This document shows, piece after piece, positions 17,849 through 27,755 of a stretch of 64,000 bases of DNA. Below the pieces are notes generated by a model. The model had not been told where the DNA came from. It worked only from the letters and a program-made list of their open reading frames with translations, and searched no databases. The DNA is taken from the NCBI GenBank assembly GCA_003248805.1, contig QFQY01000011.1:62001-126000 (forward strand), in the 5' to 3' direction. The DNA is from Chelatococcus sp. GTDB taxonomy: Bacteria > Pseudomonadota > Alphaproteobacteria > Rhizobiales > Beijerinckiaceae. The position numbers and the translations under genes are program-made. Each line of letters begins with the position of its first letter. Positions within the stretch are counted from its first letter, which is position 1.

Positions 17849-17895
17849 GCATCGACTTTTTCCCGAAAACCGCGCTCCACTTTTCGGGCCGATGC
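17849..17895. repeat. imperfect palindrome after the zeta-type gene
   Basis: Nested arms GCATCG/CGATGC (outer) and CCCGAAAA/TTTTCGGG (inner) surround an 11-base loop. The 'cccgaaaaccg...cacttttcggg' type is one I associate with intergenic repeats of Rhizobiales. It sits at the 3' end of the bolA-like gene in the convergent gap. Confidence 0.7.
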
Positions 17896-17896
17896 T

Positions 17897-18169
17897 CTAA
17901 CCCTCGCCCGGCGCCCTGGCGCGGATGGCCAGCGCGTGCACGCCGCCGGAGAGCTCGGCGGCGAGCGCGTGATTGACGAGGCGGTGGCGCTCCAGACGGC
18001 TCTTGCCGGCGAAGGCCTCCGACACGATATCGACGCTGAAATGGGTTTCGCCGCCCTCGCGCCAGCCGCCATGGCCCTGGTGACGGTGCGAGTCGTCGAC
18101 GACCTCCAGGCGCTGTGGCGCGAAGGTCTCACGAAGCTTGCCGGATATCCGTTCGGCCATGCCCGTCAT
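17897..18169 (-). CDS. BolA family protein
   Basis: A 90-residue BolA-fold protein. The class signature runs from RLEVVDDSHRHQGHGGWREGGETHF, which holds the His that coordinates an Fe-S cluster with a monothiol glutaredoxin, to the recognition helix SRLERHRLVNHAL. BolA proteins act in Fe-S/iron regulation or as DNA-binding stress regulators. It is divergent from the J-domain gene, a pairing common in Rhizobiales. The start could be MTGMAERIS (18169) or MAERIS (18160). Confidence 0.92.
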   Translation of the reverse strand: MTGMAERISGKLRETFAPQRLEVVDDSHRHQGHGGWREGGETHFSVDIVSEAFAGKSRLERHRLVNHALAAELSGGVHALAIRARAPGEG

Positions 18170-18281
18170 GATCGTGCCACCGTTGCGAGGCTCATTGCCG
18201 TTGCCCGGCAGGAGCGACGCTTCATCTCGAAGCGGCGTCGCTCTTGCCGGTTTCCCTTCCCGGTCTCATAACCGTTCGACG

Positions 18282-18899
18282 ATGAACTTCAACTCGCGCC
18301 TGTTCGATCGCATCAGGATCGGTGCTCCAGACACCGATCCCGAGGGGGAGAGCGATGCTCCGCGCTGCGAGCATCCCGGATGCATGCGCGCGGGCGAATT
18401 CCGCGCGCCCAAGGGGCGTGGCCGCGAGGGCCAGTTCTTCCGCTTCTGCATGGAGCACGTGAAGGAGTACAACGCCTCCTACAACTACTTCTCCGGCATG
18501 AACGACGAGGCGCTGGCCGCCTATCAGAAGCAGGAGGAGATCGGCCACCGCCCGACCTGGAAGCTCGGCGTGAACTCGCGCGCGGCGCGCATGGCGCAAC
18601 GCGGCAAGGTCGCGAACGGGAAGGGCGGGCCGGAGGTCCAGGACGCCTTCAACATCTTCGGTGCGCGGGGCGCGCAGCAGGCCGCGCAGCCGGAGCCGCG
18701 CCTGAGCGCGCTCGCGCGCAAGGCGCTGGACACGCTCGATCTCGACGAGAACGCCGATTCGGCCGCGATCAAGGCGCGCTACAAGGAACTGGTGAAGCGG
18801 CTGCATCCGGACGCCAATGGCGGCGACCGCTCGCGCGAGGGCCGGCTCCAGGAAATCCTGAAGGCCTATCAGCAGCTCAAGGCCACCGGGCTGGTGTGA
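18282..18899 (+). CDS. J-domain (DnaJ-like) co-chaperone with N-terminal zinc-binding-like region
   Basis: A 205-residue protein. The N-terminal half holds a conserved Cys/His region (CEHPGCMRAGEFRAP, then FFRFCMEHVKEYNASYNYF). The C-terminal ~60 residues form a J domain (LDTLDLDENADSAAIKARYKELVKRLHPDANGGD) with the HPD tripeptide that stimulates DnaK ATPase. This layout is typical of the Rhizobiales protein usually located next to bolA and cobST. Here cobS and cobT do not follow; ethylmalonyl-CoA mutase on the other strand does. The ATG is at 18282. Confidence 0.88.
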   Translation: MNFNSRLFDRIRIGAPDTDPEGESDAPRCEHPGCMRAGEFRAPKGRGREGQFFRFCMEHVKEYNASYNYFSGMNDEALAAYQKQEEIGHRPTWKLGVNSRAARMAQRGKVANGKGGPEVQDAFNIFGARGAQQAAQPEPRLSALARKALDTLDLDENADSAAIKARYKELVKRLHPDANGGDRSREGRLQEILKAYQQLKATGLV

Positions 18900-18920
18900 G
18901 AGCGCTCTGAGGGAAAGCGC

Positions 18921-19024
18921 GTCATGCTCGGGCTCGCCCCGAGCATCTTGTGACGGTGGAGGCTCCAATGCCCCGTCCTGCCAGAGATTCTCGGGTCTTC
19001 GCTGCGCTGCGCCCGAGAATGACG
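18921..19024. repeat. palindromic intergenic repeat, family A, second copy
   Basis: Starts GTCATGCTCGGGCTCGCCCCGAGCAT, a hairpin, and ends TTCTCGGG...GCCCGAGAATGACG, another hairpin. It fills the convergent gap between the J-domain and ethylmalonyl-CoA mutase genes. Confidence 0.8.
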
Positions 19025-19031
19025 GCGAGCC

Positions 19032-21020
19032 TCAGCCTTTCCTCGCCGCCAGCCCCGCGACATCCGCGACGATGGCGTCGAGCGCGAAATCCTTCGGCGT
19101 GTAGACGGCGGCGACGCCCATGTTGCGCAGCGCGTTCTCGTCGTCGGGCGGTATGATGCCGCCGACCACCACCGGAACATCCATGCCGGCGACGCGCAGC
19201 CGCGCGGTGACGTCTCGCACCAGCGGCAGATGCGAGCCGGACAGGATCGACAGCCCGACGATGTCGGCCTGCGTCTCGCGCGCCTGGGCCACGATCTCCT
19301 CCGGCGTCTGGCGGATGCCGTCGTAACTGACCGCCATGCCGGCGTCGCGGGCGCGCACCGCGATCTGCTCGGCGCCGTTGGAGTGGCCGTCGAGGCCCGG
19401 CTTGCCGACGAGGAAGCGCGGCGGGCGGCCGAGCTTCTCGGTCGCCCGCGCGACGGCGGCGCGGACGGTGGCGAGATCGCCGTCTCCGCCCGGCTTCGTC
19501 GTGTCGATGCCGGTCGGGGCGCGGTATTCACCGAATATTTCGCGCAGGGCCTGCGCCCATTCGCCGGTGGTGACGCCGGCCTTGGCGCAGGCGATGGAGG
19601 CCGGCATGACGTTGCGGTCCTCGCGCGCGGCGGCCGAAAGCTCCGCCAGCGCCGCCTCGGCCGCGGCGGCATCGCGACGCTCGCGCCAGGCCTTCAGCCG
19701 GCCGATGGCTTCGATCTCGACGGAATCCGGCACGGTCACGACATTGCCGTCGCCGGCCGAGAGCGGCGAGGGCTCGCTGCTGGTGAATTTGTTGACGCCG
19801 ACGACGACCTGCTCGCCGCGCTCGATCGCCTCGATCCGGCGCGCGCCGTTCTCGACGAGGGCCTGCTTCATGTAGCCGCTCTCGACCGCCGCGAGCGCGC
19901 CGCCCATCGCGTCGATCCGCGCCAGTTCCTCGAGCGCGGCGGCCTTCAGCTCCGCGACCTTGGCGTCGATCTCGGTCGAGCCGTCGAAGATGTCGCCATA
20001 TTCGAGCAGGTCGGTCTCGTAGGCCAGCACCTGCTGCATGCGCAGCGACCATTGCTGGTCGAAGGGGCGCGGCAGGCCTAGCGCCTCGTTCCAGGCGGGG
20101 AGCTGGACGGCACGGGCGCGCGCCTTCTTCGACAGCGTCACCGCCAGCATCTCGATCAGGATGCGGTAGACGTTGTTCTCGGGCTGCGGCTCGGTCAGCC
20201 CCAGCGAATTGACCTGCACGCCATAGCGGAAACGCCGCATCTGTTCGTCGGCAACGCCATACCTGCCCAATGTGATCTCGTCCCAGAGGTCGACGAAAGC
20301 GCGCATCTTGCAGAGCTCCGTGACGAAGCGCAGGCCCGCGTTCACGAAGAAGGAGATGCGCCCGACGATGCCGGGAAACTCCGCGGCCGAGACCTCCGGC
20401 CGCGCCCGGATCGAATCGAGCAGCGCGATCGCGGTCGCCAGCGCGAAGGACAGCTCCTGAACCGGCGAGGCTCCGGCCTCCTGCAGATGGTAGGAGCAGA
20501 CATTGGTCGGATTCCATTTCGGCAGCTCGCGCGCCGCGAAGACGACGATGTCGGTCGTCAGCCGCATCGAGGGGCGCGGCGGAAAGACATAGGTGCCGCG
20601 CGAGAGATACTCCTTCACGAGGTCGTTCTGCGTCGTGCCCTGCAGACCCTCCCGCGGCGCGCCCTGCTCGTCGGCGACGGCGACATAGAGCGCCAGCAGC
20701 CAGGCCGCCGTCGCGTTGATCGTCATCGAGGTGTTCATCTGGACCAGCGGGATCTGGTCGAAGAGCGCGCGCATGTCGCCGAGATGGCTGACGGGCACGC
20801 CGACCTTGCCGACCTCGCCGCGCGCCAGCACATGGTCGGGGTCGTAGCCGGTCTGGGTCGGCAGGTCGAAGGCGACGGAGAGGCCCGTCTGCCCCTTGGC
20901 GAGATTGGTGCGGTAGAGCCGGTTGGACTCGGTCGCGTCCGAGTGCCCGGCATAGGTCCGGAAAATCCAGGGCTTGTCGCGGGCCGGCGCCTGCGCGCCG
21001 AGGGGGCCGCTCGTGCTCAT
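19032..21020 (-). CDS. ecm: (2R)-ethylmalonyl-CoA mutase
   Basis: Adenosylcobalamin-dependent mutase converting (2R)-ethylmalonyl-CoA to (2S)-methylsuccinyl-CoA in the ethylmalonyl-CoA pathway of C2 assimilation; called MeaA in Methylobacterium. The ~662-residue chain begins KPWIFRTYAGHSDATESNRLYRTNLAKGQTGLSVAFDLPTQTGYD, diagnostic for this clade rather than methylmalonyl-CoA mutase. The B12 domain carries GLDGHSNGAEQ (DxHxxG, cobalt-ligand His) and ends SGSHLPLV...VVVGGIIPPDDE. The start at 21020 is set by AGGAG 6 bp upstream; an ATG 33 bp further up lacks this. Length matches Rhodobacter Ecm. The companion ccr gene is not in the window. Confidence 0.95.
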   Translation of the reverse strand: MSTSGPLGAQAPARDKPWIFRTYAGHSDATESNRLYRTNLAKGQTGLSVAFDLPTQTGYDPDHVLARGEVGKVGVPVSHLGDMRALFDQIPLVQMNTSMTINATAAWLLALYVAVADEQGAPREGLQGTTQNDLVKEYLSRGTYVFPPRPSMRLTTDIVVFAARELPKWNPTNVCSYHLQEAGASPVQELSFALATAIALLDSIRARPEVSAAEFPGIVGRISFFVNAGLRFVTELCKMRAFVDLWDEITLGRYGVADEQMRRFRYGVQVNSLGLTEPQPENNVYRILIEMLAVTLSKKARARAVQLPAWNEALGLPRPFDQQWSLRMQQVLAYETDLLEYGDIFDGSTEIDAKVAELKAAALEELARIDAMGGALAAVESGYMKQALVENGARRIEAIERGEQVVVGVNKFTSSEPSPLSAGDGNVVTVPDSVEIEAIGRLKAWRERRDAAAAEAALAELSAAAREDRNVMPASIACAKAGVTTGEWAQALREIFGEYRAPTGIDTTKPGGDGDLATVRAAVARATEKLGRPPRFLVGKPGLDGHSNGAEQIAVRARDAGMAVSYDGIRQTPEEIVAQARETQADIVGLSILSGSHLPLVRDVTARLRVAGMDVPVVVGGIIPPDDENALRNMGVAAVYTPKDFALDAIVADVAGLAARKG

Positions 21021-21148
21021 GACATGCTCCTCCGCCGACGGTGCAATCCGCATGCTGCACTGCGGCGGAGAATAGCGTGAGCTTTCCCCGAAAGTCCTCT
21101 GCGACCTTGGACGGACGAGCGCCGTCGCCCGGCGCGTGCCTTAGGCGA

Positions 21149-21613
21149 TCAGTTCCCGCTGTCGGGCAGCCTCGGCAGCGGCATGAACTCCACGCCCTCG
21201 TCATGGAGCATGCGCGCGTCCTCCGGGCTCGCCTCGCCATAGATCGCGCGGGCGTCCGTCTCGCCGTTGTGGATCTTCAGTGCCTCCTCGGCGAAGCGCG
21301 GGCCGACATGCTCGGCATTCTCGGCGACGTGGCGGTGCAGCTCGGCCAGCATCTGGCGAAGGGCCGCTTCCTTCTCGCCGAGCAATGCGGCGGGAGCAGT
21401 GGCGGCCGCTACCGGCCTGGTCTCGCCACGGCCGGAGCGTTCCCGGTCCGTGCGGGCGACGTTCGGCGCCATGACGGCGCGCTCGACCTGCGTGCTGCCG
21501 CAATGCGGGCAGCTCACGAGGCCGCGCTTCGCCTGTTTCTCGAAGCCGGCGGAGTCCGGGAACCAGCTCTCGAACTCGTGGGCCTTCTCGCAAATGAGCG
21601 TGTAGAGGATCAT
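21149..21613 (-). CDS. DUF1178 family protein
   Basis: A 154-residue alphaproteobacterial protein. The N-terminus MILYTLICEKAHEFESWFPDSAGFEKQ and the following CPHCGSTQVERAVMAP form a zinc-ribbon-like pair. The C-terminus EDARMLHDEGVEFMPLPRLPDS is the conserved end of DUF1178. Molecular function is unknown. It sits downstream of grxC and comF, its usual neighbourhood, although the carbon-nitrogen hydrolase gene often found between grxC and this gene is absent. Confidence 0.9.
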   Translation of the reverse strand: MILYTLICEKAHEFESWFPDSAGFEKQAKRGLVSCPHCGSTQVERAVMAPNVARTDRERSGRGETRPVAAATAPAALLGEKEAALRQMLAELHRHVAENAEHVGPRFAEEALKIHNGETDARAIYGEASPEDARMLHDEGVEFMPLPRLPDSGN

Positions 21614-21716
21614 GTCTCGTCTGGACGCAAGGACGCTGCCATCAGTTCGGCAGGCAAACACAGTTCAGCAGGTAAGTGCTGACGAAGTCTTTGCAAGTCG
21701 CCCCTCTCCGACGCGC

Positions 21717-21974
21717 TCACGCCGCCAGCAGCGGGTCGAGCTCGCCGCGCGCATCGAGGGCGTGCAGATCGTCGCAGCCGCCGACATGGCGCTCGCCGAT
21801 GAAGATCTGCGGCACGGAGGTCCGCCCGCCGGCGCGCGCCGACATCGTCTGGCGCAGCCCGGAGGCGGATTCGACGTCGATTTCCTCGAAGGCCACGCCC
21901 TTCTTCGTCAGGAGGGCCTTGGCGGCGTTGCAATAGGGGCACCAGGAGGTGGTGTAGATCGTGACGGGCGGCAT
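21717..21974 (-). CDS. grxC: glutaredoxin 3
   Basis: An 85-residue dithiol glutaredoxin using glutathione as reductant. The CPYC active site is at residues 12-15 after MPPVTIYTTSW, and the GSH-binding TSVPQIFIGERHVGGCDDL contains the cis-Pro. The start MPPV (21974) gives the usual 85-90 residues; an upstream extension has no support. Cytoplasmic. It lies 48 bp downstream of comF on the same strand. Confidence 0.95.
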   Translation of the reverse strand: MPPVTIYTTSWCPYCNAAKALLTKKGVAFEEIDVESASGLRQTMSARAGGRTSVPQIFIGERHVGGCDDLHALDARGELDPLLAA

Positions 21975-22022
21975 GGATCGTATCCGGCTGAGATGACGCA
22001 CTGCACCCAATGTAGTGTGCCG

Positions 22023-22886
22023 TCAGCTTTCCGTCACGACCCGGGCGAAGGTCAGCACGTCGACCTGGCGGGCGCCTGCGCGCAACAGCGTCCGCGAGGC
22101 GGCATTGGCGGTGGAGCCGGTGGTCAGGACGTCGTCGACGAGAAGAATGCGCCGGCCTTCCAGGACCGGCTTCTTCCCGGCCGGGACCCTGAAGGCGCCC
22201 TGCAGGTTCTCGGCGCGCTGGGCGCGGGTCAGCCCCACCTGTTGCCGGGTGCGCTTGGCGCGCAACAGCAGAAGCGGCTCGTGCCGGGCATGGGCGATGT
22301 CGGCGACGACCTGCGCCAGCGCCGCCGCCTGGTTGAAGCGCCTGCTCCAGAGCCGTGTCCGGTGCAGCGGGACCGGCACGACGAGATCGGCGTCGGACAG
22401 AAGCTCGCGGCCGGCCTGGGCCATCATGCGGCCGAGCGCGAGGGCGAGCTCGGGCCGGTCGCCGTATTTCAGCCGATGCACCAGTTCGCGGGCCGTGCCG
22501 TCGAACCGGCAGACGGCGCGGGCGCGGGCGAAGACCGGCGGATCGGCGATGGCCGCGGGCGAGAGCAGGCCGGCGCCGAGATCGACCGCGAAAGGCGTGC
22601 CGAGCCGCTCGCAATAGGGGCGCTCGATGAAACCCATGGCGCTCCAGCAGGACGCGCAGAGCGATTGCGCATCGCCCGTGGCGGCCCGGCAGGCGATGCA
22701 GGAGGGCGGATAGACGATGCCCAGCACGGCGTTCGCACCGGCACGCAGGGCGGCCATGCCGGCGCGAAGGGGCGCGGTCGAAATCCTCCCTGCGGCGCGG
22801 CGCGACGGGAAATCCATCCCCGGCGCGGCGCCTTCGGGAGATTTTCTGTCCAGTCCGTGCGGCCGGGCCCCGGGAGCCTCTGTCAT
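22023..22886 (-). CDS. ComF family phosphoribosyltransferase-like protein
   Basis: About 287 residues. After a variable N-terminus there is a double zinc knuckle (YPPSCIACRAATGDAQSLCASCWSAMGFIERPYCERLG). A PRTase domain follows with the PRPP loop RRILLVDDVLTTGSTANA and the RRFNQAAALAQ segment. ComF proteins serve in DNA uptake in naturally competent bacteria; in alphaproteobacteria the role is uncertain. The start is MTEAP at 22886; MLQRD at 22901 is also possible since neither has a clear ribosome-binding site. Confidence 0.88.
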   Translation of the reverse strand: MTEAPGARPHGLDRKSPEGAAPGMDFPSRRAAGRISTAPLRAGMAALRAGANAVLGIVYPPSCIACRAATGDAQSLCASCWSAMGFIERPYCERLGTPFAVDLGAGLLSPAAIADPPVFARARAVCRFDGTARELVHRLKYGDRPELALALGRMMAQAGRELLSDADLVVPVPLHRTRLWSRRFNQAAALAQVVADIAHARHEPLLLLRAKRTRQQVGLTRAQRAENLQGAFRVPAGKKPVLEGRRILLVDDVLTTGSTANAASRTLLRAGARQVDVLTFARVVTES

Positions 22887-22982
22887 ATCGCGCTGCAACA
22901 CATATGTGACGGCGAGGGACGCAGGCTCGAGAGACCGGCGCCGCCTCCATCATTTCGCCTCTTCCCGCGAAGGACAATCCCG

Positions 22983-24098
22983 ATGAGTTCGCCCAACGGT
23001 TCCAGTTCGCCCAACGGTTCCCTGCCCAAGCTGTTCACGCCGCTTCGTGTCGGCGATATCGACATTGCCAACCGCGTCGTCATGGCGCCGCTCACCCGCA
23101 ATCGCGCCACGCACGGCACCGATGCGCCCAACGAGCTCCATATCGAATACTACCGTCAGCGCGCCGGCGCCGGGCTCATCATCAGCGAAGGCACGCAGAT
23201 CTCGCAGCAGGGCCAGGGCTATGTCTGGACGCCGGGCATCTACAGCCGGGAGCAGGTCGCCCGCTGGAAGCCCGTGACGGAGGCGGTCCATGCCGCGGGT
23301 GGCAAGATCGTCGCCCAGATATGGCATGTCGGCCGCGTCAGCCATGTCTCGCTGCAGCCGGGCCAGCAGGCGCCGGTGGCGCCCTCGGCGATCCGCGCCG
23401 AGACCAAGACCTATATCGAGAGCGGCTTCGCGGAGGTCTCGCAGCCGCGCGAGCTCAGGGCCGACGAGCTGTCCGGCATCGTCGCGGATTACGCGCAGGC
23501 GGCGCTGAATGCCCGCGAGGCCGGCTTCGACGGCGTCGAACTGCACGGCGCCAACGGCTACCTGATCGACCAGTTCCTGCGCGACGGCACCAACCGGCGG
23601 ACGGACGCCTATGGCGGTTCGGTCGAGAACCGGGCGCGCTTCCCGCTCGAAGTGGTTGACGCTGTGGTCAAGGCGATCGGCAAGGGCCGGGTCGGCATCC
23701 GCATCTCGCCGGTAAGCCCCGCGAACGGTGTCAGCGAGAGCGATCCGCAGGCCGTGTTCGGGTCCTTCGCCGCCGAGCTCGGCAAGCGGGGGCTCGCCTT
23801 CCTCCATGTCATCGAGGGCGCCACGGGCGGCCCGCGCGACATCGCGCCTTTCGACTGGCAGGCGCTGCGCAAGGCCTTCGGCGGGGTCTACATCGCCAAT
23901 AACGGCTTCACGCGCGAGATGGCGCTGGAGGCGGTGGAGAGCGGCCGGGCGGATGCGGTGGCCTTCGGCAAGGCCTTCATCGCCAATCCGGACCTCGTCG
24001 AGCGCCTGAAGCGCGACGCCGCGTGGAACGCGCTGGACGCCGCGACGCTCTATGGCGGCGGCGCCAAGGGCTATACGGACTATCCGACGCTGGCCTGA
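22983..24098 (+). CDS. Old Yellow Enzyme family alkene reductase (NemA-like)
   Basis: FMN-dependent NADPH:ene-reductase of 371 residues. The barrel starts KLFTPLRVGDIDIANRVVMAPLTRNRAT, holds the substrate-binding pair in GVELHGANGYLIDQFLRDGTNRRTDAYGGS, and ends with the FMN phosphate-binding segment DAVAFGKAFIANPDLVERL. It reduces activated C=C bonds or nitro compounds, such as N-ethylmaleimide. The N-terminus has a short SSPNGSSSPNGSL duplication. Divergent from comF; GAAGGA lies upstream of the ATG. Confidence 0.93.
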   Translation: MSSPNGSSSPNGSLPKLFTPLRVGDIDIANRVVMAPLTRNRATHGTDAPNELHIEYYRQRAGAGLIISEGTQISQQGQGYVWTPGIYSREQVARWKPVTEAVHAAGGKIVAQIWHVGRVSHVSLQPGQQAPVAPSAIRAETKTYIESGFAEVSQPRELRADELSGIVADYAQAALNAREAGFDGVELHGANGYLIDQFLRDGTNRRTDAYGGSVENRARFPLEVVDAVVKAIGKGRVGIRISPVSPANGVSESDPQAVFGSFAAELGKRGLAFLHVIEGATGGPRDIAPFDWQALRKAFGGVYIANNGFTREMALEAVESGRADAVAFGKAFIANPDLVERLKRDAAWNALDAATLYGGGAKGYTDYPTLA

Positions 24099-24181
24099 CG
24101 GGCCGATCGGCGAGGGCCGCCGGGCATCATGGTCGCGCTTGTGCCGCGGTCATCGGATCGGTCCGCGGCGACAGGGGCTTG

Positions 24182-24331
24182 CCTTCTCCCCCTGTGGGAG
24201 AAGGTGGCCCGAAGGGCCGGATGAGGGGTCTCGCAGGGCCCTGAATTGTGCGCCCAGCAGCCCGGGTGTTCTGCCGGCGATCTGCGTCGCGAGACCCCTC
24301 ACCCTAGCCCTCTCCCGCAGGGGGAGAGGGG
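24182..24331. repeat. palindromic intergenic repeat, family E
   Basis: The 340-bp gap 24099-24438 holds no gene that I can support, only this element. CCTTCTCCCCCTGTGGGAGAAGG is a hairpin at its left end and CCTCTCCCGCAGGGGGAGAGGG one at its right. GATGAGGGGTCTCG pairs with CGAGACCCCTCA further in, so the whole 150 bp is a large imperfect palindrome between convergent genes. Confidence 0.85.
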
Positions 24332-24438
24332 ATCGCTCGTGCCTGTCATCGAGATGGCACTTCGAGACCCCGTCTTTGCCGATGGGGCCTGGCCCGGTGC
24401 AGACGTGGTCATGGGCGAGCATGACGGCGCGGCTGGGC

Positions 24439-25662
24439 TCAGCGGGATGGGGCTCCAGGTGCCAGCGAATTCGGATTGAAGGCGCCGCCGAAGGGGGACG
24501 GGTTGTTGCTCGGGGCCGGCGGTGCCGCGGGCGCCAGCGTGTTCGGATTGAAGGCCCCTCCGAAAGGCGAGGGGTTGTTGCCGGGGGCCTGCGGCGCGGC
24601 GGGCGCCGGCGCCTGCTGCTGAAGCCGGCGCATGCGCTCCTGCTGCTCGCGCAGCAGCCGCTCCTGGTTCTCCTGCTTCTCGCGCAGCACGTTCGCGCGG
24701 CAGGCCGAGGCGTCGTGGCGGCTGCCCTGCCAGGCCAGGAAGGCGGCGAAACCGGCCAGCAGCACGAAGACCGTCGCGGGATGGGCGATGAGGCGCGTCG
24801 CGCCGTTGCCGTAGAAGTCCGAGCCGCCCGTGCCGGCCCGGCGGAGGCGCTCGCCGCGACGGGCATGCGCCTCCTGCACCATGGCGCCGATCAGGGTGAT
24901 CGCGATGATGATGACCGCGAGCGCCGAGAGCGAGGGGTCGGTCCCGAGTCGCACCTTGGAGGCGAGCGCAGTGGTGAAGGTGTTGCCGGAGAGGATCGTG
25001 AAGACGGTGGTGTTGTAGTTCTCGAAGGAGGCGAGGAAGCCGATGAAGGCGGCCGAGCCGATCGCGGGCTTGAGGAAGGGCAGCAGGATCTTGCGGAACG
25101 CCTGGCCGGGCGTCGCGCCGAGATCGAGCGCGGCTTCCGTCAGCAGCGGGTCGAAACGCTGCAGGCGCGAGATGAAGATCAGCATCGTATAGGAGGCGAT
25201 GAAGCTGACCTGGCCGAGCAGGGTCAGGAAGATGCCGTTGAAGAAGGGCGAGTCGTAGCCGGCGCCGACACCGCGGGCGACCGCGCCCCAGAAGACGATG
25301 GTCGAGATGCCGATGACGACGCCGGGAATCAGGATCGGCGTGATCAGCGTGCCGTAGAGCACGGCGCGCGCCCTGGGGCCGAGATCGGAGAGCGCGAGCG
25401 CCCCGGCGAGGCCGAGCGGCACCGAGAGCGCGACCACGGCCAGCCCGATCCAGAGGCTCGCCCAGAGGCCCGACATCAGGCGCTGGTTGGCGAAGAGCAC
25501 GCCGAACCAGTCGGTGGTGAAGCATTCCCACGGCACCACGCGCGGGAAGGAGGAGGAGTTGAAGGCCGTGATCACCATGATGATGAGCGGCCCGAACAGG
25601 AACAGGAAGAACAGCAGGGCGTAGCCCAGCGAGAAGAGACCGCCTCCCACCGCGCGATTCAT
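24439..25662 (-). CDS. ABC transporter permease, PotC-like, with C-terminal extension
   Basis: Inner-membrane subunit of a spermidine/putrescine-type importer. The first ~270 residues are a normal PotC-like permease with six helices and the EAA loop EAALDLGATPGQAFRKILLPFLKPAIGSAAF. Unlike typical PotC (about 260-280 residues), this 407-residue protein continues. First comes a basic linker and an extra hydrophobic helix (ATVFVLLAGFAAFLAWQ), then a charged coiled-coil (EKQENQERLLREQQERMRRL), then a Pro/Ala tail with the unit NNPSPFGGAFNPN occurring twice. The tail is in frame with no stop or gap. ATGA overlap with the upstream permease gene shows coupling. Confidence 0.9.
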   Translation of the reverse strand: MNRAVGGGLFSLGYALLFFLFLFGPLIIMVITAFNSSSFPRVVPWECFTTDWFGVLFANQRLMSGLWASLWIGLAVVALSVPLGLAGALALSDLGPRARAVLYGTLITPILIPGVVIGISTIVFWGAVARGVGAGYDSPFFNGIFLTLLGQVSFIASYTMLIFISRLQRFDPLLTEAALDLGATPGQAFRKILLPFLKPAIGSAAFIGFLASFENYNTTVFTILSGNTFTTALASKVRLGTDPSLSALAVIIIAITLIGAMVQEAHARRGERLRRAGTGGSDFYGNGATRLIAHPATVFVLLAGFAAFLAWQGSRHDASACRANVLREKQENQERLLREQQERMRRLQQQAPAPAAPQAPGNNPSPFGGAFNPNTLAPAAPPAPSNNPSPFGGAFNPNSLAPGAPSR

Positions 25663-26578
25663 CGGCCGATCGCTCCGATCGAGACGCGGAAGAGCCGCAT
25701 CGTCAGGAAGACGAAGAGCAGGCAGACGACGAGCAGGATGGTCGCGTAGGCCGCGCCGCGCGGCCAGTCTCCGGCATCGTTGAACCACTGGTAGATGAGC
25801 TGGGTGAACCAGAGATTGGACGGGCCGCCGAGGATCTGCGGGGCGGCGAGGGCGCCCGCCGTCAGCATGAAGACCATGGTGGCGCCGGACGCGATGCCGG
25901 GCTTGGCGACCGGCAGCACGACGCGCCAATGCACCCGCCACCAGCTCGCGCCCATGTCGCGGGCGGCCTCGATCTGGTTGCGGTCGAGCGTCTCGACGGC
26001 GCCGTAGATCGAGAACACCATCATCAGGATGTAGGTGTAGGCGAGCGCCGAATAGAGCGCGACATCGGCGCGGATGAAGTCGACGGGCGTGTCCCACAGC
26101 CCGAGCGCCTGGCCGATGCCATTGATGACTCCGGTGGCGCCGAAGAGCACGCGAAAGGCGAAGGCGCGCAGGATGTCGTTGATCCAGAAGGGCACGATCA
26201 GCCCGACGACCATCAGCCGGGCGCCCATGCCGGTCGCCGTATGGGCGAGGATGAAGGCGATCGGATAGCAGATCGCGATGTTGATCAGCGTGACGAAGGC
26301 GGCGGCGACGAAGGTCTTCACCAGCACGCCCATGTCGAGCGTGTTCAGCCCCGAGCCGTTGCCGAAGACGAAGTAGCGGTAGTTGTCGAGCGTGTAGACG
26401 TCGCGCGGGCCGCCGATCTGGGCTGGCGGCAGGTTGTGTCGGAAGGAGAAGTCCAGCATCGCGATCTGCGGCAGGACGGTCAGGACGAGAATCCAGAACA
26501 GCACGGCCGCCGCCACGAAGATCGCGACGCCGAGGCCATGCCGCGCGCTCATCTGCGCGAAGATGCGACGCAACGCCG

Positions 26579-26582
<4 letters not shown>
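25659..26582 (-). CDS. ABC transporter permease, PotB-like
   Basis: First permease of the polyamine-type importer, 307 residues, about six helices. The cytoplasmic loop IEAARDMGASWWRVHWRVVLPVAKPGI is the EAA motif that docks on the ATPase. Its start overlaps the end of the ATPase gene and its end overlaps the start of the second permease gene, each by ATGA, so the three form one tightly coupled unit. Confidence 0.93.
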
Positions 26583-27679
<1,097 letters not shown>

Positions 27680-27755
27680 GCGTGTCCTGAGGCAGTGGTC
27701 GCGGTGCCGGATTGAAGGTGCAGTGGGCGCTGTCCGCCTGCGGGATGTCGATCCA

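Noticed and set aside
21021..21148. Possible cobalamin riboswitch before ecm
   Set aside because: The 128-bp gap is too short for the B12 riboswitch and shows no B12-box sequence.
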